Part shown: one piece after another, positions 18,796 through 29,593 of the stretch
Layout: each line of letters begins with the position of its first letter
Numbering within the stretch: position 1 is the first letter of the stretch
NCBI RefSeq assembly: GCF_029894425.1
Contig: NZ_JARXYJ010000001.1
Location: 2,790,001 to 2,854,000 of the forward strand
Reading direction: 5' to 3'
Source of the DNA: Streptomyces sp. SAI-127
Lineage (GTDB): Bacteria; Actinomycetota; Actinomycetes; Streptomycetales; Streptomycetaceae
Length of the DNA stretch: 64,000 nucleotides
The notes under the pieces: generated by a model
Databases searched by the model: none
The model's input: the letters and a program-made list of their open reading frames with translations, nothing else
Told to the model about the DNA's origin: nothing
Position numbers and translations under genes: made by a program

Positions 18796-18831
18796 CCTGA
18801 GCGGAGGGTTCGAGCGCGTTCTGACGGCGGC

Positions 18832-19896
18832 TCAGCCGACGCGGCAGGGAAGGGTCGTGGCCGTGTCGCCTCCGGAGCCGGTGACGACGTAACCGAACGT
18901 CGTACTCTGCCCCGGACTGAGCGAGCCGTTCCAGTTGGCGTTGTGGACCATCACGCCCTGGCCGGTGTAGGTGGCGTTGCCGTTCCAGAGACTGTCGACC
19001 TTCTGGCCGGTCGGCAGGGTCCAGTCGACCATCCAGCCCAGCATCGGGACGTCGCCGGAGTTGGTGACGGTCACCTCGGACTGGTAGCCGCCGCTCCAAC
19101 TGCCCGTGGTCTTACGGGTGGCCGTGCAGGTGCCGGGCACCGGTTCGGTGGGGTTGCCCGGCTCGTGGATGCCGGTGACCTCGCCGTTGCCGCCGTCGAA
19201 GACGACGTCGGAGCAGGAGTAGAAGGTCTCCGCGCTGTCCGAGCGCTGCCAGACCATGTAGATGATGTGGCGGCCGGACTTGTTCGCCGGAAGCTGGCCG
19301 GTCCAGGAGTAGTTGGCCTCGACCGTGCCCGGACTGCCGTTGAGCGGCGGGTGGTCGACACTGAGGAACGGCTGGGCCTCCATGTCGTCCCAGGTGAGGG
19401 TCTTCTTCGGGTCGAAGCCGTCCTTGGTGACGTAGACGTAGAACCAACCCGGGTGCGCGGCCCAGGCGTTGTAGGAGAAGTCGACCGTCTTGCCCGAGGT
19501 GAGGTGGGTGAGCGGCCAGTCGTCGCGGGCGGCGTTGAAGCCGGTGAAGTTGGTGTTGCCGCCGCTGCACAGCTCGCCGTCCGGCACGAAGCCGCGGGTG
19601 CGGCCGGCGCCGTCCGAGCGGAGCACGGAGAACCAGTTGTAGAACGGCGTGGTGCCGCTGACCGCCTGCGCGTTCTTGCAGGCCGGGTTGATCGGCTTGA
19701 TCTCACCGGTGTCGGTGAGGCCGTCCTGCCAACACAGGAAGGTGCGGCTGGCGGGTTTCATCGGGGTGCCGTGGGCCTCGGCCTTGCCGCCTGCGGTGAG
19801 GACGAGGCTGAGGGCGGGGATGGTGGCGAGCAGGGAGACGAGGACCAGGAAGAGGGCTCTGGGGCGGGTCACCCTCGATAACTTTGTCAGGATCAT
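18832..19896 (-). CDS. Secreted lytic polysaccharide monooxygenase, AA10 with C-terminal CBM2
   Basis: Copper enzyme that oxidatively cleaves crystalline cellulose or chitin outside the cell, 354 residues. A signal peptide ends at residue 41 (GGKAEA), leaving mature N-terminal His42 in HGTPMKPASRTFLCW, the first ligand of the histidine brace. The second His is in AWAAHPGWFYVYV. The AA10 domain spans about 42-240, followed by a Pro-containing linker and a CBM2 module (GSWSGGYQSEVTVTN, with exposed Trp). The CBM2 and the perfect CebR box upstream both favour cellulose as substrate. ATG 19896 follows GGAACGGACTGGA. Confidence 0.92.
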   Translation of the reverse strand: MILTKLSRVTRPRALFLVLVSLLATIPALSLVLTAGGKAEAHGTPMKPASRTFLCWQDGLTDTGEIKPINPACKNAQAVSGTTPFYNWFSVLRSDGAGRTRGFVPDGELCSGGNTNFTGFNAARDDWPLTHLTSGKTVDFSYNAWAAHPGWFYVYVTKDGFDPKKTLTWDDMEAQPFLSVDHPPLNGSPGTVEANYSWTGQLPANKSGRHIIYMVWQRSDSAETFYSCSDVVFDGGNGEVTGIHEPGNPTEPVPGTCTATRKTTGSWSGGYQSEVTVTNSGDVPMLGWMVDWTLPTGQKVDSLWNGNATYTGQGVMVHNANWNGSLSPGQSTTFGYVVTGSGGDTATTLPCRVG

Positions 19897-19993
19897 GACA
19901 TTCCAGTCCGTTCCTTGAGGTACGGGCCGTTGCGGGTGTGTGAGGTTGCCGTGGGGTGGGGGCGGCACGCGGGCGGGTTCCGGTCCGTCCGCA

Positions 19994-20007
19994 TGGGAGC
20001 GCTCCCA
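19994..20007. promoter_or_regulatory. CebR box ahead of the LPMO gene
   Basis: TGGGAGCGCTCCCA, a perfect 14-bp palindrome, is identical to the consensus of CebR, the cellobiose/cellotriose-responsive LacI-family repressor of cellulose-use genes in Streptomyces. It lies about 100 bases before the LPMO start, in the promoter region. Confidence 0.88.
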
Positions 20008-20096
20008 CCCCACGTGTTGCGGAAGGTAGCGCGAACCGGGGCGACTGTAAACAGCTGACGGTCTTTCATCTGCACGCGATCACGGTCGTGCGGGGG

Positions 20097-20678
20097 TCAC
20101 ACGGGGTGGGCCGCCTGGAAGGCCAGCCGCTCCTGAGCACCTTCTCCTACGGCCGTCAGCGCGTCGTCGAGGTCCAGGAACTCCTCCCAGACCGCCCGCC
20201 CGCTCACCTCGGCCAGCCTCCTGACCACCAGGTCCTCCAGCTCCGGCACCCGTTTGTTCTTCCAGATCTTGTCGGCGACGCTGACGAGCAGGTCTTCGAG
20301 ACCGATGTCCGGGTGGGTCCAGCTCGCGTGGGTGGCGGCGAAGCGGGCGAGTTCGGGGGCTGTGCCGTGGGCCAGGAGAAGCTCGCGTCCGGCCTCCTCG
20401 TGTGCGGAGCCGGAACCGGAAAGCTCGCGGATGTGCACGGCCTTGCCCACGTCGTGCGTCGCGGCCCCGAACAGCACTGCCTCGCGGTCGAGTGGCAGCG
20501 CCGGGTACCGCTGTTCCAGCCACTCGACGAGCTCGTACGCCACGTCGTGCACAAGCCTCAGGTGGGCCGCCAGGCGGGGCGGGGCGTCGAGGGCACGCAG
20601 GAGACGGACCACCTCGTCGGGGAGGGGGCGGGGGCCGGGGGCGTCGAGGGCTCGGTGCAGGGGGTCGGGGGTGGTCAC
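20097..20678 (-). CDS. HD-domain protein (putative phosphohydrolase)
   Basis: A 193-residue soluble protein with an HD metal-dependent phosphohydrolase core. His ligands are in LRLVHDVAYELVEW, the HD pair in ATHDVGKAVHIREL, and a further His/Asp in ASWTHPDIGLEDLLVSVADKIWK. The substrate is unknown; relatives cleave nucleotides or cyclic nucleotides. GTG 20678 gives MTTPDPLHRAL; its ribosome site is weak. It stands alone, with no neighbour that defines its role. Confidence 0.75.
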   Translation of the reverse strand: MTTPDPLHRALDAPGPRPLPDEVVRLLRALDAPPRLAAHLRLVHDVAYELVEWLEQRYPALPLDREAVLFGAATHDVGKAVHIRELSGSGSAHEEAGRELLLAHGTAPELARFAATHASWTHPDIGLEDLLVSVADKIWKNKRVPELEDLVVRRLAEVSGRAVWEEFLDLDDALTAVGEGAQERLAFQAAHPV

Positions 20679-20847
20679 GGGGCAAGGGTAGGAGTGGGAT
20701 GGGAGTCGGAGCCGGCTCTCTGCTGACTTGGTTGGTCTGTGCGGGTGGTTGACGATCAGGGTGATAGGCGTGAGGGCGGCAGGGGGTTCCGGCCGATCAT
20801 TCCGCAGAGCCGATGGCGACGGCGGCCCTGTCTGTTTGCTGAAGGGT

Positions 20848-21417
20848 TTACAGCGGCGCCAACTCCACCCTCCCTGTGAACCGGCCGCCCACTTGATCGG
20901 CGAGCCAGTGGACGCGGCCGATCTGGTCGCCGTTCCGGTCCCGGGCGTGAACGTGGACGGTGTGGTCCTGCGACGGTTCGTCCTGGTAGAGGTCCCGGGA
21001 ATTGACCGTCAGCGTGAGGTAGGCCCACTTCTGCGAGATCGCTTCCAGCCCGGCTTCGGGAACCGCGGGCCATGCGTCCAGATCCCACCGAACTGCCGCG
21101 GGATCCGGCCCCAGAGCGGTGATGAAGGGCTCCGCGCGGTCCAGCGGGCGCCCCCAGTCGAACACCCGGATCGGCAGATGGTCTGCAGGGTTGTCACCGG
21201 CCTTTGACGATCCGTGCTCTTCGCCGACCAGCGCCCACCATTCGAGATCGGGCAGTACGTGACGTACGTGCTTCATGACATCCGGCGACCTGATCACGCC
21301 TTCGAAGTCGACCTCTCCTCGGCGGATGTCCGCGAGCCCCAACAGGGTGCGCACCGCGCGTATGGCTTCCGGCAGGTCGGCCGTCGTCAGGACAGCAGCC
21401 GCGGCAGAGTTACTCAT
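20848..21417 (-). CDS. Hypothetical protein, 189 residues
   Basis: I do not recognise this family. Codon use is typical, with no signal peptide or membrane helix. Conserved-looking stretches are DLEWWALVGEEHGSS, PIRVFDWGRPLDRAEP and WAYLTLTVNSRDLYQDEPSQDHTVHVHARD. The two-strand, Trp-rich appearance recalls small actinobacterial proteins sometimes annotated as immunity-like, but nothing proves that. ATG 21417 is the first good start; longer in-frame readings include a region with poor coding character. Confidence 0.55.
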   Translation of the reverse strand: MSNSAAAAVLTTADLPEAIRAVRTLLGLADIRRGEVDFEGVIRSPDVMKHVRHVLPDLEWWALVGEEHGSSKAGDNPADHLPIRVFDWGRPLDRAEPFITALGPDPAAVRWDLDAWPAVPEAGLEAISQKWAYLTLTVNSRDLYQDEPSQDHTVHVHARDRNGDQIGRVHWLADQVGGRFTGRVELAPL

Positions 21418-21538
21418 CCCGGCACCATAAGACGCCGGCACCGGCTTGGCTCCACCAGGTGTGCGAGCAGGCTCCGCGACGGTGTTTCGCCCGCACGGCG
21501 GCGCCGTATATCGATACGGCCCGGCGGCCCCGGGCGGG

Positions 21539-23037
21539 TTACACCGAAGCCCATTTCCCTGAGACCGTCCACTCCTCACCCCCGGCCTCCAGGACCGCCG
21601 GAAGTTCGATCGTGAACTCCGTACGGCCCGGGGTGCTGCCCACTTGGATGCGGCCGCCGTGCGCGCTCGTGATCGCGGCCGCGATGGCCAGGCCGAGCCC
21701 GGATCCGCCGGACTTGGCGTCGGCTCGGGAGCGGGACGTGTCCGCTCGGGTGAAGCGTTCGAAGACAGTGGGGAGGAGCGCGGGCGGGATGCCCGGGCCG
21801 TTGTCGTGGACTCGGATCACTCGGCGGTCGTCCGTCGACTCCACCGACGCCACCACCCTCGTGCCCGCCGGTGTGTGCATCCTCGCGTTGGACAGGAGGT
21901 TGGCCACCACCTGGTGCAGGCGGGCGTCGTCGCCGGTGACCAACGCCGGGGCGTCCAGGCGCAGTTCGAGCTGCCACTCGTGGCCGCTGCCCGCGGCTCG
22001 CGCGTCCCACACCGCCTCCGCGACCAGCGCCGCCAGGTCGACCTCGCGGGACTGAAGAGGGCGGCCCTCGTCGAGTCGGGCGAGCAGGAGCAGGTCCTCC
22101 ACCAGACCCGTCATGCGCGCCGACTCCGCCGAGACCCGGCGCCAGGCCAGCACCGGCTCGATCCGGTCGGTGCCGCGGTTCATCAGCTCGGCGTATCCGG
22201 CGATCGAGGCGAGCGGTGTACGGAGTTCGTGGCTGGCGTCGGCCAGGAACCGCCGCATCCGCTCCTCGCTGCGCTGCCGTTCGGCGAGGGAGGACTCCAC
22301 GTGGTCGAGCAGATGGTTGAGAGCCGCGCCCACCTGGCCGGCCTCGCTGCCGGGGTCGGTGTCCCGTTCCGGCACCCGGGTCAGGCCGGTGACCTCGCCG
22401 TGTCCGAGCGGGGCGCGGGAGACCTCGGCGGCGGTGGCGGCGACCCGGCCGAGGGGGCGCAGCTGCCGTCGTATGACCACCGTGCAGACACAGCCGGCGG
22501 CGGCGAGCCCCGCCACGGCGACGCCCGTCTCGATCACCACGAGGCCGCTGATCATGTCCTGGACGTCGTCCATGGGCAGGCCGGCGAGGACCCGGACGCC
22601 TCCGTCCACGAGGACGGTGAGCCGATAGGTGCCGAGGCCGGGCACGGTCCGGGTGTGCATCGCGCCGTCGGCCCGCATCCCGGCCAGGGCGGCGCGCTGG
22701 TCGGTGCCGAGGTTCTGGGTGGCGTCCTGGACGACGACGGCCGCGGAGACGATGGCGCCGTCCTCGTCGAGCCGGGCGGCGAGCATTCCGGCGGGCTGCC
22801 CGGTCTCCCTCAGAAACGTCAGGTCGTCCTCGATGTCCGGGTGCAACGAAGCCCCTCCCAGGGCCCGCTCGGCGGTGTCGAGGACGCGGTCGTCCAGGTT
22901 GCCCATCAGATAGGCGTGCTGGAAGAGCGTGGTGATCAGGCCCATCGCGACACAGACGACGACCAGCGTGGCACTGACGAAGACCAGCAGGCGGGTACGG
23001 AGGGACCGGGTGCGCGTCCTCGCGTTCGGTCGCCGGC

Positions 23038-23041
<4 letters not shown>
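21539..23041 (-). CDS. Two-component sensor histidine kinase
   Basis: Membrane sensor kinase of 500 residues. Helix one is at about 18-40 (LLVFVSATLVVVCVAMGLITTL), then an extracytoplasmic sensor region to about 165, a second helix (VVIETGVAVAGLAAAG) and a HAMP linker. The HisKA domain carries the phospho-acceptor His in FLADASHELRTPLASIAGY. The HATPase domain has the N box NLLSNARMHTP and the DNGPGIP and SGGSGLGLAIA glycine boxes. Its ATG overlaps the response-regulator stop by four bases, so the pair is one unit. The stimulus is unknown. Confidence 0.9.
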
Positions 23042-23763
<722 letters not shown>

Positions 23764-23849
23764 GTACCGATCGTGTCCCGGTGGGCTGAGGGAATCCTGT
23801 GTTCCACCTGAGGGTGGGTGATGTCCTGCGGCGGGGTACGGCGAAGCGA

Positions 23850-23883
23850 AGGGCCGCACCCCCGTCACCGGGAGTGCGGCCCT
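23850..23883. terminator. Terminator hairpin downstream of acnA
   Basis: AGGGCCGCAC and GTGCGGCCCT form a perfect 10-bp stem with a 14-base loop, 17 bases after the aconitase stop and before the next promoter region. Confidence 0.8.
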
Positions 23884-23900
23884 CAGGCGCCCGAAAGGAC

Positions 23901-26684
<2,784 letters not shown>

Positions 26685-26685
26685 C

Positions 26686-26704
26686 TAAGGTAAGGCTAAG
26701 TTAG
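26686..26704. promoter_or_regulatory. Iron box (DmdR/IdeR-type) upstream of acnA
   Basis: TAAGGTAAGGCTAAGTTAG agrees with 14 of 19 positions of the actinobacterial iron box TTAGGTTAGGCTAACCTAA. A second imperfect unit, TTAGGTATGCCTTAC, overlaps its right end. It lies 68-86 bases ahead of the acnA start. DmdR1 binds such boxes with Fe2+. Whether it represses or activates aconitase here is not visible. Confidence 0.65.
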
Positions 26705-26760
26705 GTATGCCTTACTGCCAGACCCAGCGAAAGCGTGCGACTGCGGTACGCCTCGGCAGA

Positions 26761-26778
26761 TATCTCGATGTCGAGATA
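26761..26778. promoter_or_regulatory. Perfect inverted repeat TATCTCGA-TG-TCGAGATA
   Basis: Two 8-bp arms with a 2-base spacer form a strong dimer-type operator in the 312-bp gap between acnA and the DUF4236 gene. MarR- and LysR-class proteins favour this layout. The regulator is unknown. It may control either divergent gene. Apart from this and the iron box I see only the DUF4236 ribosome site in the gap. Confidence 0.5.
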
Positions 26779-26931
26779 ACTCTAGTACATGAGGCCCGGA
26801 TGGTCATGCCCGGCTTCCTTGTGATGTCCGCCGCCATGGCCCCGGGTCGACGCGGTCGCGGTCATCAGTTCGCCAAGTCGGGGTATACGGAGGGAGTTGG
26901 CAGCACCAGACCGACCCGAGGGGAGACCCGC

Positions 26932-27132
26932 ATGGGCCTCACGTTCCGCAAGAGCTTCCGGATCCTGCCCGGCGTGCGGCTGAACATCAACCGGCACTCC
27001 TGGTCCATCACCACCGGCGGCGGCAAGCACGGCCCGCGGCACACGCACAGCAGCACGGGACGTCGTACGACATCGATGGATCTGCCCGGACCTTTCGGCT
27101 GGCGTCGCACCCGTACCGCCAAGCGCCACTGA
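26932..27132 (+). CDS. DUF4236 domain protein, 66 residues
   Basis: Small basic protein beginning GLTFRKSFRILPGVRLNIN, the DUF4236 signature (a short beta-rich domain of unknown function). The C-terminal half is Arg/Lys/His-rich. GAGGGGAGA lies seven bases before ATG 26932. No membrane helix or signal is present. It is monocistronic and sits between acnA and murA2. Confidence 0.75.
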   Translation: MGLTFRKSFRILPGVRLNINRHSWSITTGGGKHGPRHTHSSTGRRTTSMDLPGPFGWRRTRTAKRH

Positions 27133-27187
27133 GGCTCCCTCAGCTCCGCGGAGGCCCGTCACCCGAATGGACCTCCCGGAATGCGCC

Positions 27188-27203
27188 ATCTCATATCTGA
27201 GAT
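27188..27203. promoter_or_regulatory. Palindrome immediately upstream of the HTH-MurA gene
   Basis: ATCTCA-TATC-TGAGAT, with overlapping TATCTGAGATA, ends 12 bases before the ATG of the HTH-MurA fusion. It is a likely site for an XRE-type dimer and overlaps the place where the -10 and transcript start should be. Autoregulation by the fused HTH domain is a natural hypothesis. Confidence 0.45.
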
Positions 27204-27215
27204 AGCCTCGAGCTC

Positions 27216-28745
27216 ATGGCAGACGACTACCTCGTACGCATCGGCAAGCTCATCCGTGACGCCCGGCAGCACCGGGGCTGGACACAGTCGCAGCTGGCCG
27301 AGGCGCTCGGCACCAGTCAGAGCGCCGTCAATCGCATCGAGCGCGGCAACCAGAACATCAGCCTTGAGATGATCGCCCGTATCGGTGAAGCACTGGACAG
27401 CGAAATCGTCTCTCTGGGCTACGCGGGTCCCATGCATCTGCGCGTGGTCGGCGGTCGCCGGCTGTCCGGCGCGATCGACGTCAAGACGAGCAAGAACGCG
27501 TGTGTGGCCCTGCTGTGCGCCTCGCTCCTCAACAAGGGGCGCACGGTGCTGCGCAGGGTCGCCCGCATCGAGGAGGTCTACCGCCTCCTGGAGGTGCTGA
27601 GCTCCATCGGGGTCCGCACCCGCTGGATCAACGAGGGAGTCGACCTCGAACTCGTGCCGCCGGCCGAGCTGGACATGGACGCCATCGACGCCGAGGCCGC
27701 CGTCCGCACCCGCTCGATCATCATGTTCCTCGGTCCGCTGCTGCACCGCATGGACGGCTTCAAGCTGCCCTACGCCGGCGGCTGCGACCTCGGCACCCGG
27801 ACCATCGAGCCGCACATGATCGCGCTGCGCCGGTTCGGTCTGGACGTCGCGGCGACCGAGGGCCAGTACCACGCGCGCGTGGACCGGTCGGTCCGCCCCG
27901 GCCGTCCGATCGTGCTGACCGAGCGCGGCGACACCGTGACGGAGAACGCGCTGCTCGCGGCCGCCCGCCACGACGGCGTCACCGTCATCCGCAACGCCTC
28001 CTCCAACTACATGGTCCAGGACCTGTGCTTCTTCCTGGAGGCCCTGGGAGTGCGGGTCGAGGGCATCGGCACCACCACCCTCACTGTGCACGGCGTGCCG
28101 CACATCGACGTGGACGTCGACTACTCCCCCTCCGAGGACCCGGTCGAGGCGATGAGCCTGCTGGCCGCGGCCGTGGTGACGGAGTCGGAGCTGACCGTGC
28201 GCCGGGTGCCCATCGAGTTCCTGGAGATCGAACTCGCGGTCCTGGAGGAGATGGGGCTCGACCACGACCGTACGCCGGAGTACTTCGCGGACAACGGCCG
28301 TACCCGGCTGGTCGACCTCACGGTCCGGCCCTCCAAGCTGGAGGCGCCGATCGACAAGATCCACCCGATGCCGTTCCCCGGGCTGAACATCGACAACGTC
28401 CCGTTCTTCGCGGCCATCGCGGCGGTCGCGCAGGGTCAGACCCTCATCCACGACTGGGTCTACGACAACCGGGCGATCTACCTGACGGATCTGAACCGGC
28501 TGGGCGGGCGCCTCCAACTCCTCGACCCGCACCGGGTGCTGGTGGAGGGCCCGACCCGCTGGCGTGCCGCCGAGATGATGTGCCCGCCGGCCCTGCGCCC
28601 CGCCGTGGTCGTCCTGCTGGCGATGATGGCGGCCGACGGCACGTCCGTGCTGCGCAACGTCTATGTCATCAACCGCGGTTACGAGGACCTGGCCGAGCGG
28701 CTCAACTCGGTGGGAGCGCAGATCGAGATCTTCCGGGACATCTGA
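27216..28745 (+). CDS. murA: MurA-like UDP-GlcNAc 1-carboxyvinyltransferase with N-terminal XRE helix-turn-helix
   Basis: A 509-residue fusion. Residues 1-65 are a complete XRE/Cro helix-turn-helix (WTQSQLAEALGTSQSAVNRIERG). The rest is an EPSP-synthase-fold MurA domain, which transfers enolpyruvate from PEP to UDP-GlcNAc in the first committed step of peptidoglycan synthesis. Key residues remain: the KTSKNA motif near residue 94 (MurA Lys22-Asn23) and the catalytic cysteine in YAGGCDLGTRTIEPH. It is probably a second MurA with a regulatory domain rather than the housekeeping copy. The ribosome site is weak, so a short or leaderless transcript is possible. Confidence 0.88.
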   Translation: MADDYLVRIGKLIRDARQHRGWTQSQLAEALGTSQSAVNRIERGNQNISLEMIARIGEALDSEIVSLGYAGPMHLRVVGGRRLSGAIDVKTSKNACVALLCASLLNKGRTVLRRVARIEEVYRLLEVLSSIGVRTRWINEGVDLELVPPAELDMDAIDAEAAVRTRSIIMFLGPLLHRMDGFKLPYAGGCDLGTRTIEPHMIALRRFGLDVAATEGQYHARVDRSVRPGRPIVLTERGDTVTENALLAAARHDGVTVIRNASSNYMVQDLCFFLEALGVRVEGIGTTTLTVHGVPHIDVDVDYSPSEDPVEAMSLLAAAVVTESELTVRRVPIEFLEIELAVLEEMGLDHDRTPEYFADNGRTRLVDLTVRPSKLEAPIDKIHPMPFPGLNIDNVPFFAAIAAVAQGQTLIHDWVYDNRAIYLTDLNRLGGRLQLLDPHRVLVEGPTRWRAAEMMCPPALRPAVVVLLAMMAADGTSVLRNVYVINRGYEDLAERLNSVGAQIEIFRDI

Positions 28746-28751
28746 AACGCC

Positions 28752-28833
28752 GATGCCGCCGCATACTACCTGACCTGCGTGAATGCGGCTCTGGGGAGGG
28801 TGCGGCGGCATCTCTGGGACTTCTCTGGGACTT
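28752..28833. repeat. Inverted repeat and tandem direct repeat near integrase remnant (possible att/arm sites)
   Basis: GATGCCGCCGCA (28752-28763) and TGCGGCGGCATC (28801-28812) are perfect 12-bp inverted arms. Immediately after them an 11-bp unit CTCTGGGACTT occurs twice in tandem (28812-28833). Short direct repeats beside a tyrosine integrase are typical arm-type binding sites, so this may be the old attachment end. The hairpin could also terminate murA. Confidence 0.5.
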
Positions 28834-28875
28834 TGGGCCGCGAGCGGGCTGTCGCTGGTCTCTCGGGGCTGCGGG

Positions 28876-29580
28876 CTACGCGAAGACCGCGTCGATGGCC
28901 ACGCTGCCGCGCGCGCCCGCGCGGGGCAGGAAGTGCGCGTACTTCCGGAGCGTGAAGCCGGGGTCTGAGTGACCGAGCCACCGGGCCAGGGAGACGACCG
29001 ACTCGCCGGCCTCCAGCTGCTCGGAGGCGTAGAAGTGGCGCAGGGCATGGTAACCGTGCTCTCGGGAGGGCTCCCAGACGCGGGCTCCGTCCAGGGCGCT
29101 CTCCTCCAGCGTGGCGATGACGTCGGCGTCGGCCAGCGCGGGCTTCCAGACGTAGGAGTTGAAGTAGTTCCGGTTGATCGCCATGCGCTCACGCCCTGTT
29201 ACGAGGAGGTTGTACGTCCTCGGCCGCCGGTGCTTGGCCTCGACCGGCGTCTCGGCCGGGCGCGGGTCGTCCCAGGGCATGGTGACCGGGACGGGTTCGA
29301 AGACCTTCATGTGCTGCCGTACGGCCTCGGCCACGCTTGAGGGCAGAGGCACGTCTCGGACTTTGCGCCCCTTGGGAAGCGCGAAGCACAGCTTCGTCCG
29401 TACCATCTTGACCTGGCGTCGAACGTGGACGACCTCCTCGTCGTAGTCGATGTCCTCCGCGGACAGGCCGAGCCCGCCGCATGGAGGACGCCGCCGATGC
29501 CCTGCTCGCCCACCGCGACGGCGGTGCCCCGACACCACGTCGGGGTACGCCGCCCCGGCGGCGTTCTGCATCAGCGCTTG
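28876..29580 (-). pseudogene. Tyrosine recombinase (integrase), 5'-truncated and frameshifted
   Basis: The catalytic C-terminal part of a phage/ICE-type integrase is intact: GYHALRHFYASEQLEAG (His-x-x-Arg), WLGHSDPGFTLRKYAHF (His and nucleophile Tyr). The segment upstream carrying the first catalytic Arg should precede GLSAEDIDYDEEVVHVRRQV. It is split between frames near 29450-29500, and the core-binding domain is absent. The gene is a fossil of an integrative element inserted between murA and kdpD. It ends 130 bases from the repeats at 28752-28833. Confidence 0.75.
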
Positions 29581-29593
29581 TCACTCGACAGTC

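Noticed and set aside
20700..20847. Small gene or RNA between the HD-domain gene and the 20848 gene
   Set aside because: No ribosome site, coding bias or strong stem-loop is visible.
28746..28880. tRNA gene as integrase attachment site
   Set aside because: No cloverleaf, anticodon arm or T-loop sequence could be found between murA and the integrase remnant.
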